Shown: positions 38,407-48,312, counted from the stretch's first letter. The stretch is 64,000 nucleotides of DNA from Psychrobacter sp. PL19 (GCF_017875835.1 NZ_JAGING010000001.1:868001-932000), one strand, 5' to 3'. Program-made: numbers and translations. The notes: a model not told the origin generated them from the sequence alone.

Positions 38407-39123
38407 CTACTCTGCTAGTACAGTGTCTAGCTCTTCAATTAAAGTATGAATGCGTGCTGCATTTTTACCTAAATCGCTACCACCAATACGTGATTTACTT
38501 CGAATATCGACCAAACGTTCGTTACCTTGATCATTAACACGGACGATTACGTCGTCTTCGAAACCAAACCAGGTTGACGTATGTGTCGCTTCAATAATTC
38601 CGTTGCTAGCATCCGCATTTATTAGTTCCCAGCCTAAGTTTTTAGCAGCTTGTTCAACAGCACTCACTAACTCAGCTTTTGGTTGCGAATAGTTGAGGGT
38701 TTTAAGCTCCGGATAGGCTTGACGTTGTTGCTCTGCACTTGCTTCACCAGCATACTCTACCGGATTTGGGGCATTAGCGCGCAGTGGTGCAATAGCCACA
38801 AATTCAGGCGGGTTTACTAAGTCGGTTGAAATATCATGAATGGGCGGTACACTTTTGGCGGTATTCATCATACTAAGGGGCATTGCGATAGAAAATACAG
38901 AAAATACAACCACTATCGCCGAACTGCCAAGCGTCATCGTGTCACGTTTCAATAAAAATTGTAGTAAAAGCAGCACCAGCGCTGCAATACCGGCATATAC
39001 CCCAAACTTAAACCCTGCAAACGCAGTACCTAAATCGACAATACCAAATTTATAAAGAGGGCCTGGTAATACGACTAGCAATAAGGCGATTAAACTTATT
39101 AGAGTAACTAAAACTTTCATCAA
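38407..39123 (-). CDS. DUF1499 family membrane protein
   Basis: 238 residues. Three hydrophobic segments (about 3-25, 38-60, 68-92) precede a DUF1499 domain, whose marks are LNYSQPKAELVSAVEQAAKNLGWELINADASNGIIEATHTSTWFGFEDDVIVRV and DIRSKSRIGGSDLGKNAARI. The domain is a small soluble module found in membrane-linked proteins in proteobacteria and plants; its biochemical role is not known. An inner-membrane protein with its domain on one face is likely. Monocistronic. Confidence 0.85.
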   Translation of the reverse strand: MMKVLVTLISLIALLLVVLPGPLYKFGIVDLGTAFAGFKFGVYAGIAALVLLLLQFLLKRDTMTLGSSAIVVVFSVFSIAMPLSMMNTAKSVPPIHDISTDLVNPPEFVAIAPLRANAPNPVEYAGEASAEQQRQAYPELKTLNYSQPKAELVSAVEQAAKNLGWELINADASNGIIEATHTSTWFGFEDDVIVRVNDQGNERLVDIRSKSRIGGSDLGKNAARIHTLIEELDTVLAE

Positions 39124-39265
39124 ACTTCTCTATTATCAGTTAACTATTCGACCCATTACGGCCGAGTATAAAACACGCCTTGATGATCATTATCCGGCAG
39201 CAATAGCTATCATATAGCAACTATCACTGAATACCCGGCATCTTTGTTTTTAAGAAAATACTATT

Positions 39266-39787
39266 TTAATCAGTCATATATTTACTAAACTCTTTACGAA
39301 GTTTAGCAAGTTTAGGTGGGATAGCAAAGTTACAATAGGCTTGACCGGGGTTTCTATTAAAGAAGTCCTGATGATCGTCTTCAGCCTTATAAAACTCTAC
39401 AGCAGGATGTACTTCAGTGACGATATCAAGCCCCATGTCGCGCAGCTTATTAATAGTGCGATCAACAGTTGGTTTTTGATCTTCGTCTGTATAAAACACG
39501 ACGCTGCGATATTGACTGCCGACATCGTTACCTTGACGGTCTTTGGTAGTCGGGTCATGAGTACCAAAGAATACATCAAGTAGCACTTCTAGCGGTAGAA
39601 TAGACTGATCAAATTCGATTTTAATGACTTCCACGTGCCCGCTATTACCGCCACATACTGTTTGGTAGTTAGCAGTAGCAGCTTCGCCGCCCATGTAACC
39701 TGAGACCACCGACTGTACACCCTTGAGTGATAAAAATACTGATTCGGTACACCAGAAACAGCCACCGCCTAATATAATGTTTTGCAT
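39266..39787 (-). CDS. msrA: Peptide methionine sulfoxide reductase A
   Basis: 173 residues. The catalytic motif GGGCFWCTESVF (Cys near residue 10) and the family segments GYMGGEAATANYQTVCGGNSGHVEVIKIEFD and FFGTHDPTTKDRQGNDVGSQYRSVVFY are intact; the C-terminal FFNRNPGQAYCNFAIPPK contributes a resolving Cys. It reduces methionine-S-sulfoxide with thioredoxin, repairing oxidised proteins in the cytoplasm. Ribosome site AGGACA before the ATG. Confidence 0.97.
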   Translation of the reverse strand: MQNIILGGGCFWCTESVFLSLKGVQSVVSGYMGGEAATANYQTVCGGNSGHVEVIKIEFDQSILPLEVLLDVFFGTHDPTTKDRQGNDVGSQYRSVVFYTDEDQKPTVDRTINKLRDMGLDIVTEVHPAVEFYKAEDDHQDFFNRNPGQAYCNFAIPPKLAKLRKEFSKYMTD

Positions 39788-39994
39788 AAGATTGTCCTGT
39801 TATTATAAATACGAGGGGTTAAAAATTCGTTGCTTAATACGATGCATTTAGCTTATCAGCCTACAAGCTGCCTATTAGTAACAAACAGTAATGTTATAAT
39901 ACGGCTTTATTAAGCATATAGCCCCTAAGGTATACAAATAATTCGCTAAATAAATTTAATCAAAGTATTGCGCCATAAAAAAACGAGCCATTTC

Positions 39995-40840
39995 ATGAGT
40001 CAATCTACTTCCTTGCCAGCCGCAGCCATTCAAAGCGATACCGTTAAACACGATACTATTAACAACGATACTATTAACAACGATACTATTAAACACGATA
40101 CCTTGTTCACCACGCCACTGGATAAAGCCGCACGTTTTTCTTTTGACGAGCAAGTGGTGGCCTGTTTTCCGGATATGATTCGCCGCAGTGTGCCAGGCTA
40201 CGGTCAAGTGCTCGCCATGCTGCCGATATTTGCGAGGCGGCATGGTAAGTATCGCCAACAAAATGACAGTGGTCAACGGGTCAGCCGTATTTATGATTTA
40301 GGCTGTTCTCTTGGGGCGGCAAGTATGGCGCTTGCTGGCGAGTTTGCGCCACATGACTTACAAATTAAAGCAGTGGACATTTCACCAGCCATGACCGCTG
40401 AAGCCAAAACCTTATTAAGCGAAAACTATCCCGAACATGATATTGAAGTTATCACGGCTGATATCAGAGATATTGAGCTTGAGCCTTGTGATATGGTGGT
40501 TTTGAACCTAACGTTGCAGTTTTTGCCAGCAGTGGATCGGGTGGCGGTATTAGATAAGATTTACTCAGCGTTAAGTACAGGCGGTATATTGGTACTGACC
40601 GAAAAGACCCATGCCTTTGATGAGCAATATGATGCTTGGCTGGTTGAGCGTTATTATGACTTTAAGCGTGCCAATGGTTATACCGAGATGGAGATTAGCG
40701 GTAAGCGTAATGCATTGGAAAATGTACTAATTACCGATACATTAGATGAGCATCACGCTCGTTTGGCTAACGTTGGTTTTGAGCGTCATCTCACTTGGTT
40801 TCAGTTTTTGAACTTTGTTTCTATTGTGGCTTTTAAATAA
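39995..40840 (+). CDS. cmoA: Carboxy-S-adenosyl-L-methionine synthase
   Basis: 281 residues from the ATG at 39995 (an in-frame TTG at 39968 lacks a ribosome site). CmoA converts SAM and prephenate to carboxy-SAM for cmo5U34 tRNA modification. The core begins at [29 protein letters not shown]; the SAM motif is [18 protein letters not shown], followed by [12 protein letters not shown] and [14 protein letters not shown], all characteristic. The N-terminal 35 residues are variable and contain 15-bp tandem repeats ([22 protein letters not shown]). cmoB follows 66 bp downstream, so the two likely form an operon. Confidence 0.95.
   Translation: MSQSTSLPAAAIQSDTVKHDTINNDTINNDTIKHDTLFTTPLDKAARFSFDEQVVACFPDMIRRSVPGYGQVLAMLPIFARRHGKYRQQNDSGQRVSRIYDLGCSLGAASMALAGEFAPHDLQIKAVDISPAMTAEAKTLLSENYPEHDIEVITADIRDIELEPCDMVVLNLTLQFLPAVDRVAVLDKIYSALSTGGILVLTEKTHAFDEQYDAWLVERYYDFKRANGYTEMEISGKRNALENVLITDTLDEHHARLANVGFERHLTWFQFLNFVSIVAFK
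40037..40102 (+). repeat. 15-bp in-frame tandem repeat (minisatellite) in cmoA
   Basis: Four full units plus a partial fifth, consensus GATACTATTAACAAC, coding D-T-I-N/K-N/H. Units 2 and 3 are identical, so the array is recent or under slippage. Copy-number change would alter only the variable N-terminus without shifting the frame. Confidence 0.9.
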
Positions 40841-40906
40841 CATTCATTATTTGAAAAGTAAATTTTTAATCTCTTCTTATTCTCCAAAATAACGGTAATT
40901 GCTTTG

Positions 40907-42010
40907 ATGATTAATGACACCATTATCCACGCTGAACGCGAACTTTATTTAACCTTATTAGCACTAGCGCAGCAGCAGCCAATCGTCAATGAGTGGCTGT
41001 CGCTACTACCTGAATGGTTGAATCAAATTAAAGACAAAAACAACTATGCCCATGCACCAGCTTATCAAGCAGCAGTCGCACGTTTGCCTAATATATTAGC
41101 TAGTAAGGTAGATCTAAATAGCGCCACCCTGACTATGGAAGCGACTCTGAGCAACTCTGAGCGTAAGCAAACTATTGCTCTATTAAAGCAATTAATGCCG
41201 TGGCGTAAAGGACCTTTTCAGATCGGTAGCGGTCGAATTGATAGCGATGCCGTCGTTTATAGTGATAATTCTAGTGAGGATAACAGTAAGTCTAACAGTG
41301 AGAATGACAGCGAGAAAAGCTGGCCAATAATCATTGACACTGAATGGCGTAGTGATTGGAAATGGCAACGAGTTGCGCCCCATTTAGCGAGTTTAAAAGG
41401 GCGGCGCGTACTGGATGTGGGCGGTGGTTCTGGCTATCATGGTTGGCGCATGGCGGGGGCAGGCGCAGAGAGTGTGATAATCGTTGACCCGTCATGTTTG
41501 TTCTATCATCAGTTTATGGCGATTCGGCACTTCATCGGTGCAGCGGATGACTATCGTACTCATTATATTCCAGTAGCACTTGAGGCCTTACCGGCACACA
41601 GTCAGCTGTTTAATACCGTATTCAGCATGGGTGTGCTGTATCATCGCCAGTCACCATTTGAGCACTTACAACAGCTGAAAGGGCAGTTGGTTAAGGGTGG
41701 GGAGCTGGTACTTGAGACTTTAGTGATAGATGGTGATGTCAATACAGTATTAGTGCCCCAAGACCGCTATGCGCAAATGAATAATGTGTACTTCTTGCCG
41801 TCAGTTGCTGCATTAATTAGCTGGCTAGAAAAAGTTGGATTTTCAGAGGTTCGCTGCGTTGATCTAGCAATGACCTCCATTGATGAGCAACGCAAAACAG
41901 ATTGGATGAGCTATCATTCGCTCAAAGACTTCTTAGATCCCAATGATCCGACCAAAACTATTGAAGGCCATCCAGCGCCAAAGCGGGCGACTCTAATTGC
42001 TAAAAAGTAG
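40907..42010 (+). CDS. cmoB: tRNA 5-carboxymethoxyuridine synthase CmoB
   Basis: 367 residues. It transfers the carboxymethyl group of carboxy-SAM to 5-hydroxyuridine at position 34 of several tRNAs. Diagnostic segments are LMPWRKGPFQIG (near 101-112), IDTEWRSDWKWQRVAPHLASLKGRRVLDVGGGSGYHGWRMAGAGAESVIIVDPS (SAM motif), FNTVFSMGVLYHRQSPFEHLQQLKGQLVKGGELVLETLVI and YAQMNNVYFLPSVAAL. A Ser/Asp/Asn-rich insert (about 117-145) interrupts the usual sequence before IIDTEW. Start: the second Met of an in-frame TTG-ATG pair. Follows cmoA, its pathway partner. Confidence 0.96.
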   Translation: MINDTIIHAERELYLTLLALAQQQPIVNEWLSLLPEWLNQIKDKNNYAHAPAYQAAVARLPNILASKVDLNSATLTMEATLSNSERKQTIALLKQLMPWRKGPFQIGSGRIDSDAVVYSDNSSEDNSKSNSENDSEKSWPIIIDTEWRSDWKWQRVAPHLASLKGRRVLDVGGGSGYHGWRMAGAGAESVIIVDPSCLFYHQFMAIRHFIGAADDYRTHYIPVALEALPAHSQLFNTVFSMGVLYHRQSPFEHLQQLKGQLVKGGELVLETLVIDGDVNTVLVPQDRYAQMNNVYFLPSVAALISWLEKVGFSEVRCVDLAMTSIDEQRKTDWMSYHSLKDFLDPNDPTKTIEGHPAPKRATLIAKK

Positions 42011-42098
42011 AGCCATGTAAACTGTTTGAAGTTTTTAATTTGAAATGTAGTTTGTATCATGCAGTTTGAAATTGAGTCGGCATCAAAAATAGTTGTTT

Positions 42099-42317
42099 TT
42101 AGATAAACCATGTGGTGAAAGCAATTTCTATTAGAATCTTAAATATAAATCCTATAAAGCCGGCACCAAGGGCCAAGAACATCCAAAATGTACCAGCGCG
42201 CCCAGCGTCAGATTGTTTGGAGAGATCCCAAATAATGAAGAATAAGAAGGCAATAAATATCGGTAATAAAACATACATACCCCAGCTGGTAACAGTACTA
42301 GCAGCAATCGCAAACAT
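42099..42317 (-). CDS. DUF2788 small membrane protein
   Basis: 72 residues with two hydrophobic segments (about 10-30 and 44-66) around a conserved IIWDLSKQSDAGRAGTFWMFLALGAGFIGFIFK stretch, matching DUF2788. A small inner-membrane protein of unknown function found in Moraxellaceae, Pseudomonas and relatives. Converges on cmoB, 88 bp away. Confidence 0.78.
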   Translation of the reverse strand: MFAIAASTVTSWGMYVLLPIFIAFLFFIIWDLSKQSDAGRAGTFWMFLALGAGFIGFIFKILIEIAFTTWFI

Positions 42318-42919
42318 GGTGTAATCCTAAATAAAGTAGTGACATAAACTATCATTTGGTAGTTGTTTATCTGATGGCTATTTATCTGATGCTCATTTTA
42401 CTGTTGGATGACTATGGTCGTAGCCTATAAAGCTACTTTACAGAAAACACATTAAATAAGCGTACTAGACAGCGGCCTATTATAGTTAGAATCAACACTA
42501 AGAAAAAACGGCATAGAAAAATGCCAAGCAGTATACCAAGGGCTATTATACTCTGGAACCAATGAGGGTTAAACCTGCCGCCAACTGTGAGGCAACAGGA
42601 ACACTACATTCAGAGCGACTACTAAGTCACTTGACGCTTACAATAGATGTTAGCTAATAAATCTTAGCCATACACAGTTAGTATATGAATTTTAATACTA
42701 TTTTTAGTACAAATAGTGCAATACAGTGCAAAGGTTGTTATATTTACAGGCTACTTATATTTTCGTATCATTTTATCTTTGTATGCCAGTAGTTTGATGC
42801 TGGTCAATCTCATAATAAAAAATGAGCAATCGCTATAAGCCGTTATTGACGACCCCAATGCGTGTTGATTCCCTTTTTCACCTCATTTTTATTGTTTATT
42901 TATCCGAGTTTATAGTCTT
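42318..42919. other. Intergenic upstream of argS
   Basis: 602 bp between the divergent DUF2788 gene and argS. AT-rich; no gene, repeat or obvious RNA structure recognised apart from presumed promoters. Confidence 0.4.
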
Positions 42920-44749
42920 ATGTCACAAGCCCAAATTGATACGTTAGCCTCATTATTTGATCATGCTGTTCAAGTGCTAAAAAACGAAGGCGCGCTACCG
43001 GCTGATTGGCAAAACAATAGCCAGATTACCCGTACTAAAGACGCTAGCCATGGTGATTTCGCCAGTAATATTGCCATGACCGCGGCCAAAGCGGCCAAGA
43101 CCAATCCACGCGCGTTGGCAGAAAAAATCGTTCAATCACTGCCAGACAATAAAGACATACGCCAAGTAGACATCGCTGGGCCGGGCTTTATCAACGTATT
43201 CTTGAATGCTGAAGCCAAGTTTGCGGTATTAGGTGATATCTTCGACTTACAGGATCGCTTTGGCCTCAGCCGGCAGTTCGACGGACAAAAGGTTCAAGTC
43301 GAGTTTGTTTCAGCCAACCCAACTTCTAGCTTGCATGTTGGTCACGGTCGCGGAGCGGCGTTTGGTATGAGCGTGTCCAACTTGTTAGAGGCAGTGGGCT
43401 ATGACGTCACTCGTGAGTACTATGTTAACGATGCTGGTCGGCAGATGGACATTCTAGCCACCAGCACTTATTTGCGTTATCTACAGGCTAACAGTGAAAC
43501 AGTAATATTCCCATCCAACGCTTACGTAGGCGACTATGTTCGCGATATAGCAGAGACACTCAAGACACAGCATGGTAATAGTTACGTGCACAGCTTTGTA
43601 GAAATCGCGAAAGACGTACCAGCTGACGCGCAATTTGAGATCAATGCTGATGGCGAAAATGTACTGCTATCGGGTGATAAAGAAGCTCATATCGATGGTT
43701 TGATTGTCAATAGCAAGGCATTACTTGGTGACGGCTATGAGCTGTTTTTGAATGCCGCACTAAGTGGTATTTTGGCTGATATCAAAGATGATTTGAATGA
43801 GTTTGGCGTGCGTTATGAATGTTGGTTTCATGAAAAAACTATTGATGCTGATATTGAACCCGCCCTACAGATACTAGATGATAAAGGTTATCTGTACGAA
43901 AAAGAGGGTAATATTTGGTTTAAATCGACTGACTTTGGCGATGAAAAAGACAGAGTCGTACGCCGTGCCAATGGTCAAACCACTTATTTTGCCTCAGATA
44001 TCGCCTATCATAAGAATAAATTCGACCGTGGTTTTGATAAAGTTGTTAACGTCTGGGGCGCCGACCATCATGGCTATGTGCCGCGCGTTCGAGCAGCGCT
44101 AATGGCGCTTGGTATTGATTCTGAGCGTCTTGATGTAGTGTTAGTACAGTTTGTGGCGTTATGGCGTGGCGATGAAAAGGTACCTATGTCATCGCGTAAA
44201 GGTGAGTTCGTGACCTTGCGTGAGTTACGTCATGAAGTCGGCAATGATGCGGCACGCTTCTATTATGTGGCGCGGAAGCCTGAAGTGCACATTGACTTTG
44301 ATCTAGAGCTTGCCAAATCGCAAAGCAAGGACAATTTGGTTTATTACATTCAATATGCGCATGCTCGTGTTTGTCGGGTATTAGAAAAATTAGCAGCCAG
44401 TGGTCTAAGTGTGGATGACCTCATCGGTGCGCAGCAGCAACACTTGCTTATTGCGCCTGCCGAAGAGGAAGTAATCAAGCTACTTGCGGCGTATCCTGCT
44501 ACCTTGCTGCGTTCAGCAACTGGCTATGAGCCGCACATAATGACCAACTACCTCAAAGAGTTGGCTGCGCTATTTCATGGCTGGTATGACAGCAATCGCA
44601 TTCTACCCGTAAGCTTAACCTCAGGGGAGACCCCAAGCGACTCTGAGGTTGAGCTGATGCAAGCACGCCTGCGCTTATCAAAAGCGGTGCGACAGGTACT
44701 GGCCAATGGTCTAGGCTTATTAGGATTGTCAGCACCGTCCAGCATGTAG
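42920..44749 (+). CDS. argS: Arginyl-tRNA synthetase
   Basis: 609 residues, a class I enzyme. N-terminal Add-1 tRNA-binding domain (about 5-105), HIGH motif as HVGHGRG near 137-143 (after VEFVSANPTSSL), KMSKS-equivalent MSSRKGEFVTLREL near 423, and a DALR-type anticodon domain (about 475-609, YIQYAHARVCRVLEKL). Slightly longer than the 577-residue E. coli enzyme through inserts in the 195-260 region. Cytoplasmic, essential. Confidence 0.97.
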   Translation: MSQAQIDTLASLFDHAVQVLKNEGALPADWQNNSQITRTKDASHGDFASNIAMTAAKAAKTNPRALAEKIVQSLPDNKDIRQVDIAGPGFINVFLNAEAKFAVLGDIFDLQDRFGLSRQFDGQKVQVEFVSANPTSSLHVGHGRGAAFGMSVSNLLEAVGYDVTREYYVNDAGRQMDILATSTYLRYLQANSETVIFPSNAYVGDYVRDIAETLKTQHGNSYVHSFVEIAKDVPADAQFEINADGENVLLSGDKEAHIDGLIVNSKALLGDGYELFLNAALSGILADIKDDLNEFGVRYECWFHEKTIDADIEPALQILDDKGYLYEKEGNIWFKSTDFGDEKDRVVRRANGQTTYFASDIAYHKNKFDRGFDKVVNVWGADHHGYVPRVRAALMALGIDSERLDVVLVQFVALWRGDEKVPMSSRKGEFVTLRELRHEVGNDAARFYYVARKPEVHIDFDLELAKSQSKDNLVYYIQYAHARVCRVLEKLAASGLSVDDLIGAQQQHLLIAPAEEEVIKLLAAYPATLLRSATGYEPHIMTNYLKELAALFHGWYDSNRILPVSLTSGETPSDSEVELMQARLRLSKAVRQVLANGLGLLGLSAPSSM

Positions 44750-44910
44750 TCTTAAATATAGGCATAAAAATGCCCAAGCATTGAAATATAGAATTATAAA
44801 CATATAAAGGCGCAAGTCGTCTCGCGCTTGTCAATATAACACCGGTTATAAAGACGGCACATAATATCAGCTCATAACAACTGTTAGATTCGGTAGGGAG
44901 AACGCGTTTC

Positions 44911-45744
44911 ATGTTAGCCAAAAAACCTAAAGGTGCCACTGAAAAACGCAAAGCCAGTAGCGTGTCAGGATTATTATGGATGTTCGTTGGGGCCGTATTG
45001 ACCCTTATGATTGGGGTATTTCTGTACCTTTCACCATTGTTTGACTTTAGCCCAGCTAGTTCTACTGGTACTGATCCTAATCGGCAGGTACAGCCGCGTG
45101 TTGATACTGATACTGACAATAGCGATTATGAGTTTTATGATATTTTGCCAAATCAAGAGATGGCGACTATTCCTGATGAAGATATTGGGGAGACGGATGA
45201 TAGCCTAATAGGTGATATCAGCGATTTTGAACCTGATGTGGTGGTCACTCAGCCTGACGATAACTCCGCTAATCGTAATGATGACACGGGTAACTTTGGT
45301 ATTTCTGAAAGTACGGTCATTGAACCTAGTCGTGGTAATAACGCTAACAATACCAGTGATAATAATGATATTGTTATCGTTGAGGAAGACGCTACTTATG
45401 ACGGTGGGACACCACCTGCTGCCAGCAAAAATAACAATACTACCTCACGATCTAACAACACCGGGTCAGGTACAGGAACGGCTAGTGTGCAAAAAGCGAC
45501 ACCTGTAGCGACCTATATTTTACAAATCAACAGTTTTGGTAGTGCTGATGAAGCGGATCGTCGGCGTGCGCAAGTATTAATGGCTGGGGTTGATGCTAAG
45601 GTGGTCAAAAACACGACGGGTAATGGCTCGCCGATTTATCAGGTAATCTCGCGCTCGATGAATAATCGTCAAGCGGTTGCCAATGCGCAACAACGACTAC
45701 AAAATAATGGCATTGATTCTATTATCGTTGAACAGCGCCGTTAA
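44911..45744 (+). CDS. SPOR-domain membrane protein (FtsN-like)
   Basis: 277 residues: a short basic N-terminus (KKPKGATEKRKASS), one membrane span (about 20-42), a long Asp/Asn/Ser-rich linker (about 50-195) and a C-terminal SPOR domain (about 200-275; YILQINSFGSADEADRRRAQVLMAGVDAKVV ... IYQVISRSMNNRQAVANAQQRLQNNGID). SPOR domains bind denuded septal peptidoglycan. The plan and position directly after argS match FtsN-like genes of gammaproteobacteria, so a cell-division role is probable, though FtsN's essential helix cannot be identified by eye. Confidence 0.88.
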   Translation: MLAKKPKGATEKRKASSVSGLLWMFVGAVLTLMIGVFLYLSPLFDFSPASSTGTDPNRQVQPRVDTDTDNSDYEFYDILPNQEMATIPDEDIGETDDSLIGDISDFEPDVVVTQPDDNSANRNDDTGNFGISESTVIEPSRGNNANNTSDNNDIVIVEEDATYDGGTPPAASKNNNTTSRSNNTGSGTGTASVQKATPVATYILQINSFGSADEADRRRAQVLMAGVDAKVVKNTTGNGSPIYQVISRSMNNRQAVANAQQRLQNNGIDSIIVEQRR

Positions 45745-45792
45745 GTGTGATGCTAGGTCGTTAGGTTTAATATTAAGTCCTAAGTCACAGTA

Positions 45793-45823
45793 TAAAAAAA
45801 GCGTCATATCGGCGCTTTTTTTA
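45793..45823 (+). terminator. Terminator after argS-SPOR genes
   Basis: Stem AAAAAAAGCG / CGCTTTTTTT with a 9-nt loop; A- and T-rich flanks. Confidence 0.8.
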
Positions 45824-45916
45824 TGCTATTTTTTTAGTAAAATTAATACATTGAACTGTTTTAATCAAAACTCTTAATTAGAACCCTTTATAGACACCTC
45901 AAACAAGAGTATCACC

Positions 45917-47011
45917 ATGAACCCATCTAATACAGTGATAGCGCCTCCTAGTATTATTAAGTCATTTTTTCAAAAGTACTTTATTGATGCTTTTACCGGT
46001 ATGGCTTTAGGATTGTTTGTGACCCTAATTGCCGGGCTTATTATCTCGCAAATAGGCGGTTGGCTACATCTGCCCGCGCTAGTTGCTGTCGGTAAGCTAG
46101 CCTCAGTATTGATGGGTGCAGGAATTGGTGTGGGCATAGCTTATTATCTCAAAGCACCGACCTTGGTTATGCTCAGCTGCTTAGTAGCAGGGATGTTGGG
46201 TGCACATTCTGAAGCACTTATGGCAGGAACGCTATTTATCCCGCAAGAGGCTGGTCCTGCAACTTTTGTCGCCTTGCCAGGTAATCCGATCGGCGCATAT
46301 TTGACATCGGTATTTGCCTATCGCGCAGGGACATGGGTTGCCGGCAAGACCAAGCTTGATATTTTACTAGTGCCATTAGTAGTCTGCACGCTAGCGTTAG
46401 TCGTTTGTGCAGTGTTGAATCCGCCGGTAGTCGCTGCTGTGAATAGCATTGGTCAAGGTATCCAGGCGGCAACAACACTACAGCCATTATTAATGGGTAT
46501 TATCATTGCGGTGGTGGTTGGTATTTTATTGACCTTGCCGACCTCTAGTGCGGCAATTTGTATCGCTATTGGGCTCGGTGGTTTGGCAGGCGGCGCTGCT
46601 GTGGTCGGCTGTGCTGCGCATATGATTGGCTTTGCGGTGGCAAGTTATAAAGACAATGGGGTCAGTGGCGTTATATCGCAGGGCCTAGGCACCAGTATGC
46701 TACAGATTCCTAATGTGCTTAAAAAGCCCATGATTTTATTACCGGCAGTTATTGCTAGTGCCATCGTTGGACCTATTGCGACCGTAGGCTTTGGGCTGGC
46801 ATGTACGGCCACAGGCGCAGGTATGGGTACCGCAGGCCTGGTAGGAGTTTTTGGGGTTATTGAAGCGTCACAAGAGCTCATGGGTAGTACCCAGCTGTGG
46901 ACAGCAATTATATTATTGATGTTTGTGCTACCCGCTGTTATTGCTTGGTTAGTGGCACACGTTATGCGTCGTATCGGCTGGTTGGTTGATGGTGATATGA
47001 AGTTGCCTTAG
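45917..47011 (+). CDS. PTS EIIC-like membrane protein (PTS_EIIC_2 type)
   Basis: 364 residues, about ten hydrophobic spans, no EIIA or EIIB domain. Segments such as FTGMALGLFVTLIAGLII, LVALPGNPIGAYLTSVFAYRAGTWVAGKTKLDILLVPLVV (near 118-158), TLPTSSAAICIAIGLGGLAGGAAVVGCAAHMIGFAVASYKDNGVSGVISQGLGTSMLQIPNVLKKP and GFGLACTATGAGMGTAGLVGVFG match the PTS_EIIC_2 (PF13303) family. In organisms that lack a sugar phosphotransferase system these stand-alone proteins probably transport something unphosphorylated; the substrate is unknown. Monocistronic. Confidence 0.85.
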   Translation: MNPSNTVIAPPSIIKSFFQKYFIDAFTGMALGLFVTLIAGLIISQIGGWLHLPALVAVGKLASVLMGAGIGVGIAYYLKAPTLVMLSCLVAGMLGAHSEALMAGTLFIPQEAGPATFVALPGNPIGAYLTSVFAYRAGTWVAGKTKLDILLVPLVVCTLALVVCAVLNPPVVAAVNSIGQGIQAATTLQPLLMGIIIAVVVGILLTLPTSSAAICIAIGLGGLAGGAAVVGCAAHMIGFAVASYKDNGVSGVISQGLGTSMLQIPNVLKKPMILLPAVIASAIVGPIATVGFGLACTATGAGMGTAGLVGVFGVIEASQELMGSTQLWTAIILLMFVLPAVIAWLVAHVMRRIGWLVDGDMKLP

Positions 47012-47057
47012 TTTTACAGTCACCGAATTGTAAAACTGATATAAAAAACATCGATGT

Positions 47058-47205
47058 AGTATAGTAAATCCAATTTAAAAACGACACAGTGCTGCTGTTA
47101 TGAATTTTTCGCAGCCTCTGTCACGCGTGCGAACAGTAAGCAAGAAAAATTTATACCAGTAGTACGCTGACACAAATGTATCTATTTTATTTTGAACTGG
47201 CTACA
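47058..47205 (+). repeat. Interspersed palindromic element, copy D (diverged)
   Basis: Keeps CGCAGCCTCTGTC, CAGTAAGCAAGAAAAATTTATACCAG and a CTGCTG element in the order and spacing of copy A, but the outer arms differ and match copy E (32424). Lies between the PTS-like gene and its terminator. Confidence 0.65.
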
Positions 47206-47252
47206 TAAGAAAAGCCCAGCTAGTAATAAATTGCTAGCTGGGTTTTTCTTAT
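47205..47252. terminator. Bidirectional terminator
   Basis: A long stem ATAAGAAAAGCCCAGCTAG / CTAGCTGGGTTTTTCTTAT, one G-T pair, between the convergent PTS-like gene and the SDR gene. Confidence 0.9.
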
Positions 47253-47286
47253 GTTGATTCTTATTTGTCATGGCACTGAGATTTTA

Positions 47287-48312
47287 TTATGCCGAAGCAG
47301 ATTTTTGAGCGTTAGGTTTTGAGCGTTTCTTGCGCTTTAGCTTACGAGCCAGCTTATTGACATCGTTGAGCACGTTGCTATAGCTTGCTGGGAATACGCG
47401 CTGCACAGCATCTATCACTTTGGCGTCATTACCAATCAAGCATCGAGTTTGGTTGGTCGCTGCGGCATGAAGAATGATCCAAGCGGCGTCACTAGCATCA
47501 AATTTTAGCAGTTTATTAAAGCTACTGATGGCTTTGCGACCGCTAGGCATACCGATATCACTTATGCTTTCATTACCGCGCGCGCTATTGGCGATATTGG
47601 TCTTGATACCACCCGGATGGATACAAGTTGCTGACACGCCGCAGCGCTGGATATCCAACTCTTGACGCAAGCTTTCTGTAAAGCCGCGCACCGCAAATTT
47701 GCTGGCATTGTAAGCGGATTGCGAAGGCTGCGCGGTCAAACCAAAGAGACTTGAGATATTCACGATATGACCATGCTCATCGAACTGACGTGATTTATTA
47801 CTTTTGCTGTCAGTGCTGGCATCAGACTCGCTTTGTTTGACGCTATTTTTAATCAAGGGTAAAAATGCTTTAGTCCCATAAACCACGCCCCAAAAATTAA
47901 TATCCATGACCCATTCAAGCTCGCTGATGCTGCTGCCTTCCACGGTAGAATACAGCGCCACACCCGCATTATTGAAGATAAAATTAACCTTACCGTGCGC
48001 TATCATCACGCTATCAGCCCACGCATCGACTGCCTTTTTATCTGAGACATCCAGTACAGTTATGGTCACGTTAACATCGTAGCCTACGAGCAATTCTTTT
48101 GTCTGTGCCATCTGCTCAGCATTGATATCAGACAATGCCAAATGGCAGCCCATTTTTGCTAGATGACAGGCAAGCTCGCGCCCTATACCAGAGCCTGCAC
48201 CGGTAATAGCGGCCACATGGTGTCGGTAATAAGTAGTAATATCGTTATCTTGGCTGGATTTTGGAAAGAAGGGTAAACGCTTACGCAGGGTGGCACTTAT
48301 AGTATTAAGCAT
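47287..48312 (-). CDS. Short-chain dehydrogenase/reductase
   Basis: 341 residues from the ATG at 48312, placed by AAAGGA eleven bases upstream (the frame opens at a TTG nine bases before). The SDR core shows AAITGAGSGIGRELACHLAKMG (about 32-53), NNAGVALYSTVEG near 112-124, a Ser in NISSLFGL near 185 and the YNASKFAVRGF active site near 198-208. The ~30-residue N-terminal and ~60-residue basic C-terminal extensions (KKRSKPNAQKSASA) suggest a membrane- or lipid-related SDR, of the kind linked to fatty/wax compounds in Acinetobacter relatives; the substrate is not known. Confidence 0.88.
   Translation of the reverse strand: MLNTISATLRKRLPFFPKSSQDNDITTYYRHHVAAITGAGSGIGRELACHLAKMGCHLALSDINAEQMAQTKELLVGYDVNVTITVLDVSDKKAVDAWADSVMIAHGKVNFIFNNAGVALYSTVEGSSISELEWVMDINFWGVVYGTKAFLPLIKNSVKQSESDASTDSKSNKSRQFDEHGHIVNISSLFGLTAQPSQSAYNASKFAVRGFTESLRQELDIQRCGVSATCIHPGGIKTNIANSARGNESISDIGMPSGRKAISSFNKLLKFDASDAAWIILHAAATNQTRCLIGNDAKVIDAVQRVFPASYSNVLNDVNKLARKLKRKKRSKPNAQKSASA

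Noticed and set aside
38214..38537. 107-codon plus-strand ORF
   Set aside because: Runs through the palindromic repeat, a terminator and the antisense of the DUF1499 gene; not a plausible gene.
40037..40102. Possible CRISPR array
   Set aside because: Units are directly adjacent 15-mers with no spacers and lie inside a coding sequence. No CRISPR array or cas gene is seen anywhere in the window.
39956..40276. 106-codon minus-strand ORF through the cmoA repeat
   Set aside because: The 15-bp repeat happens to be open on both strands; the plus-strand CmoA frame has clear homology.
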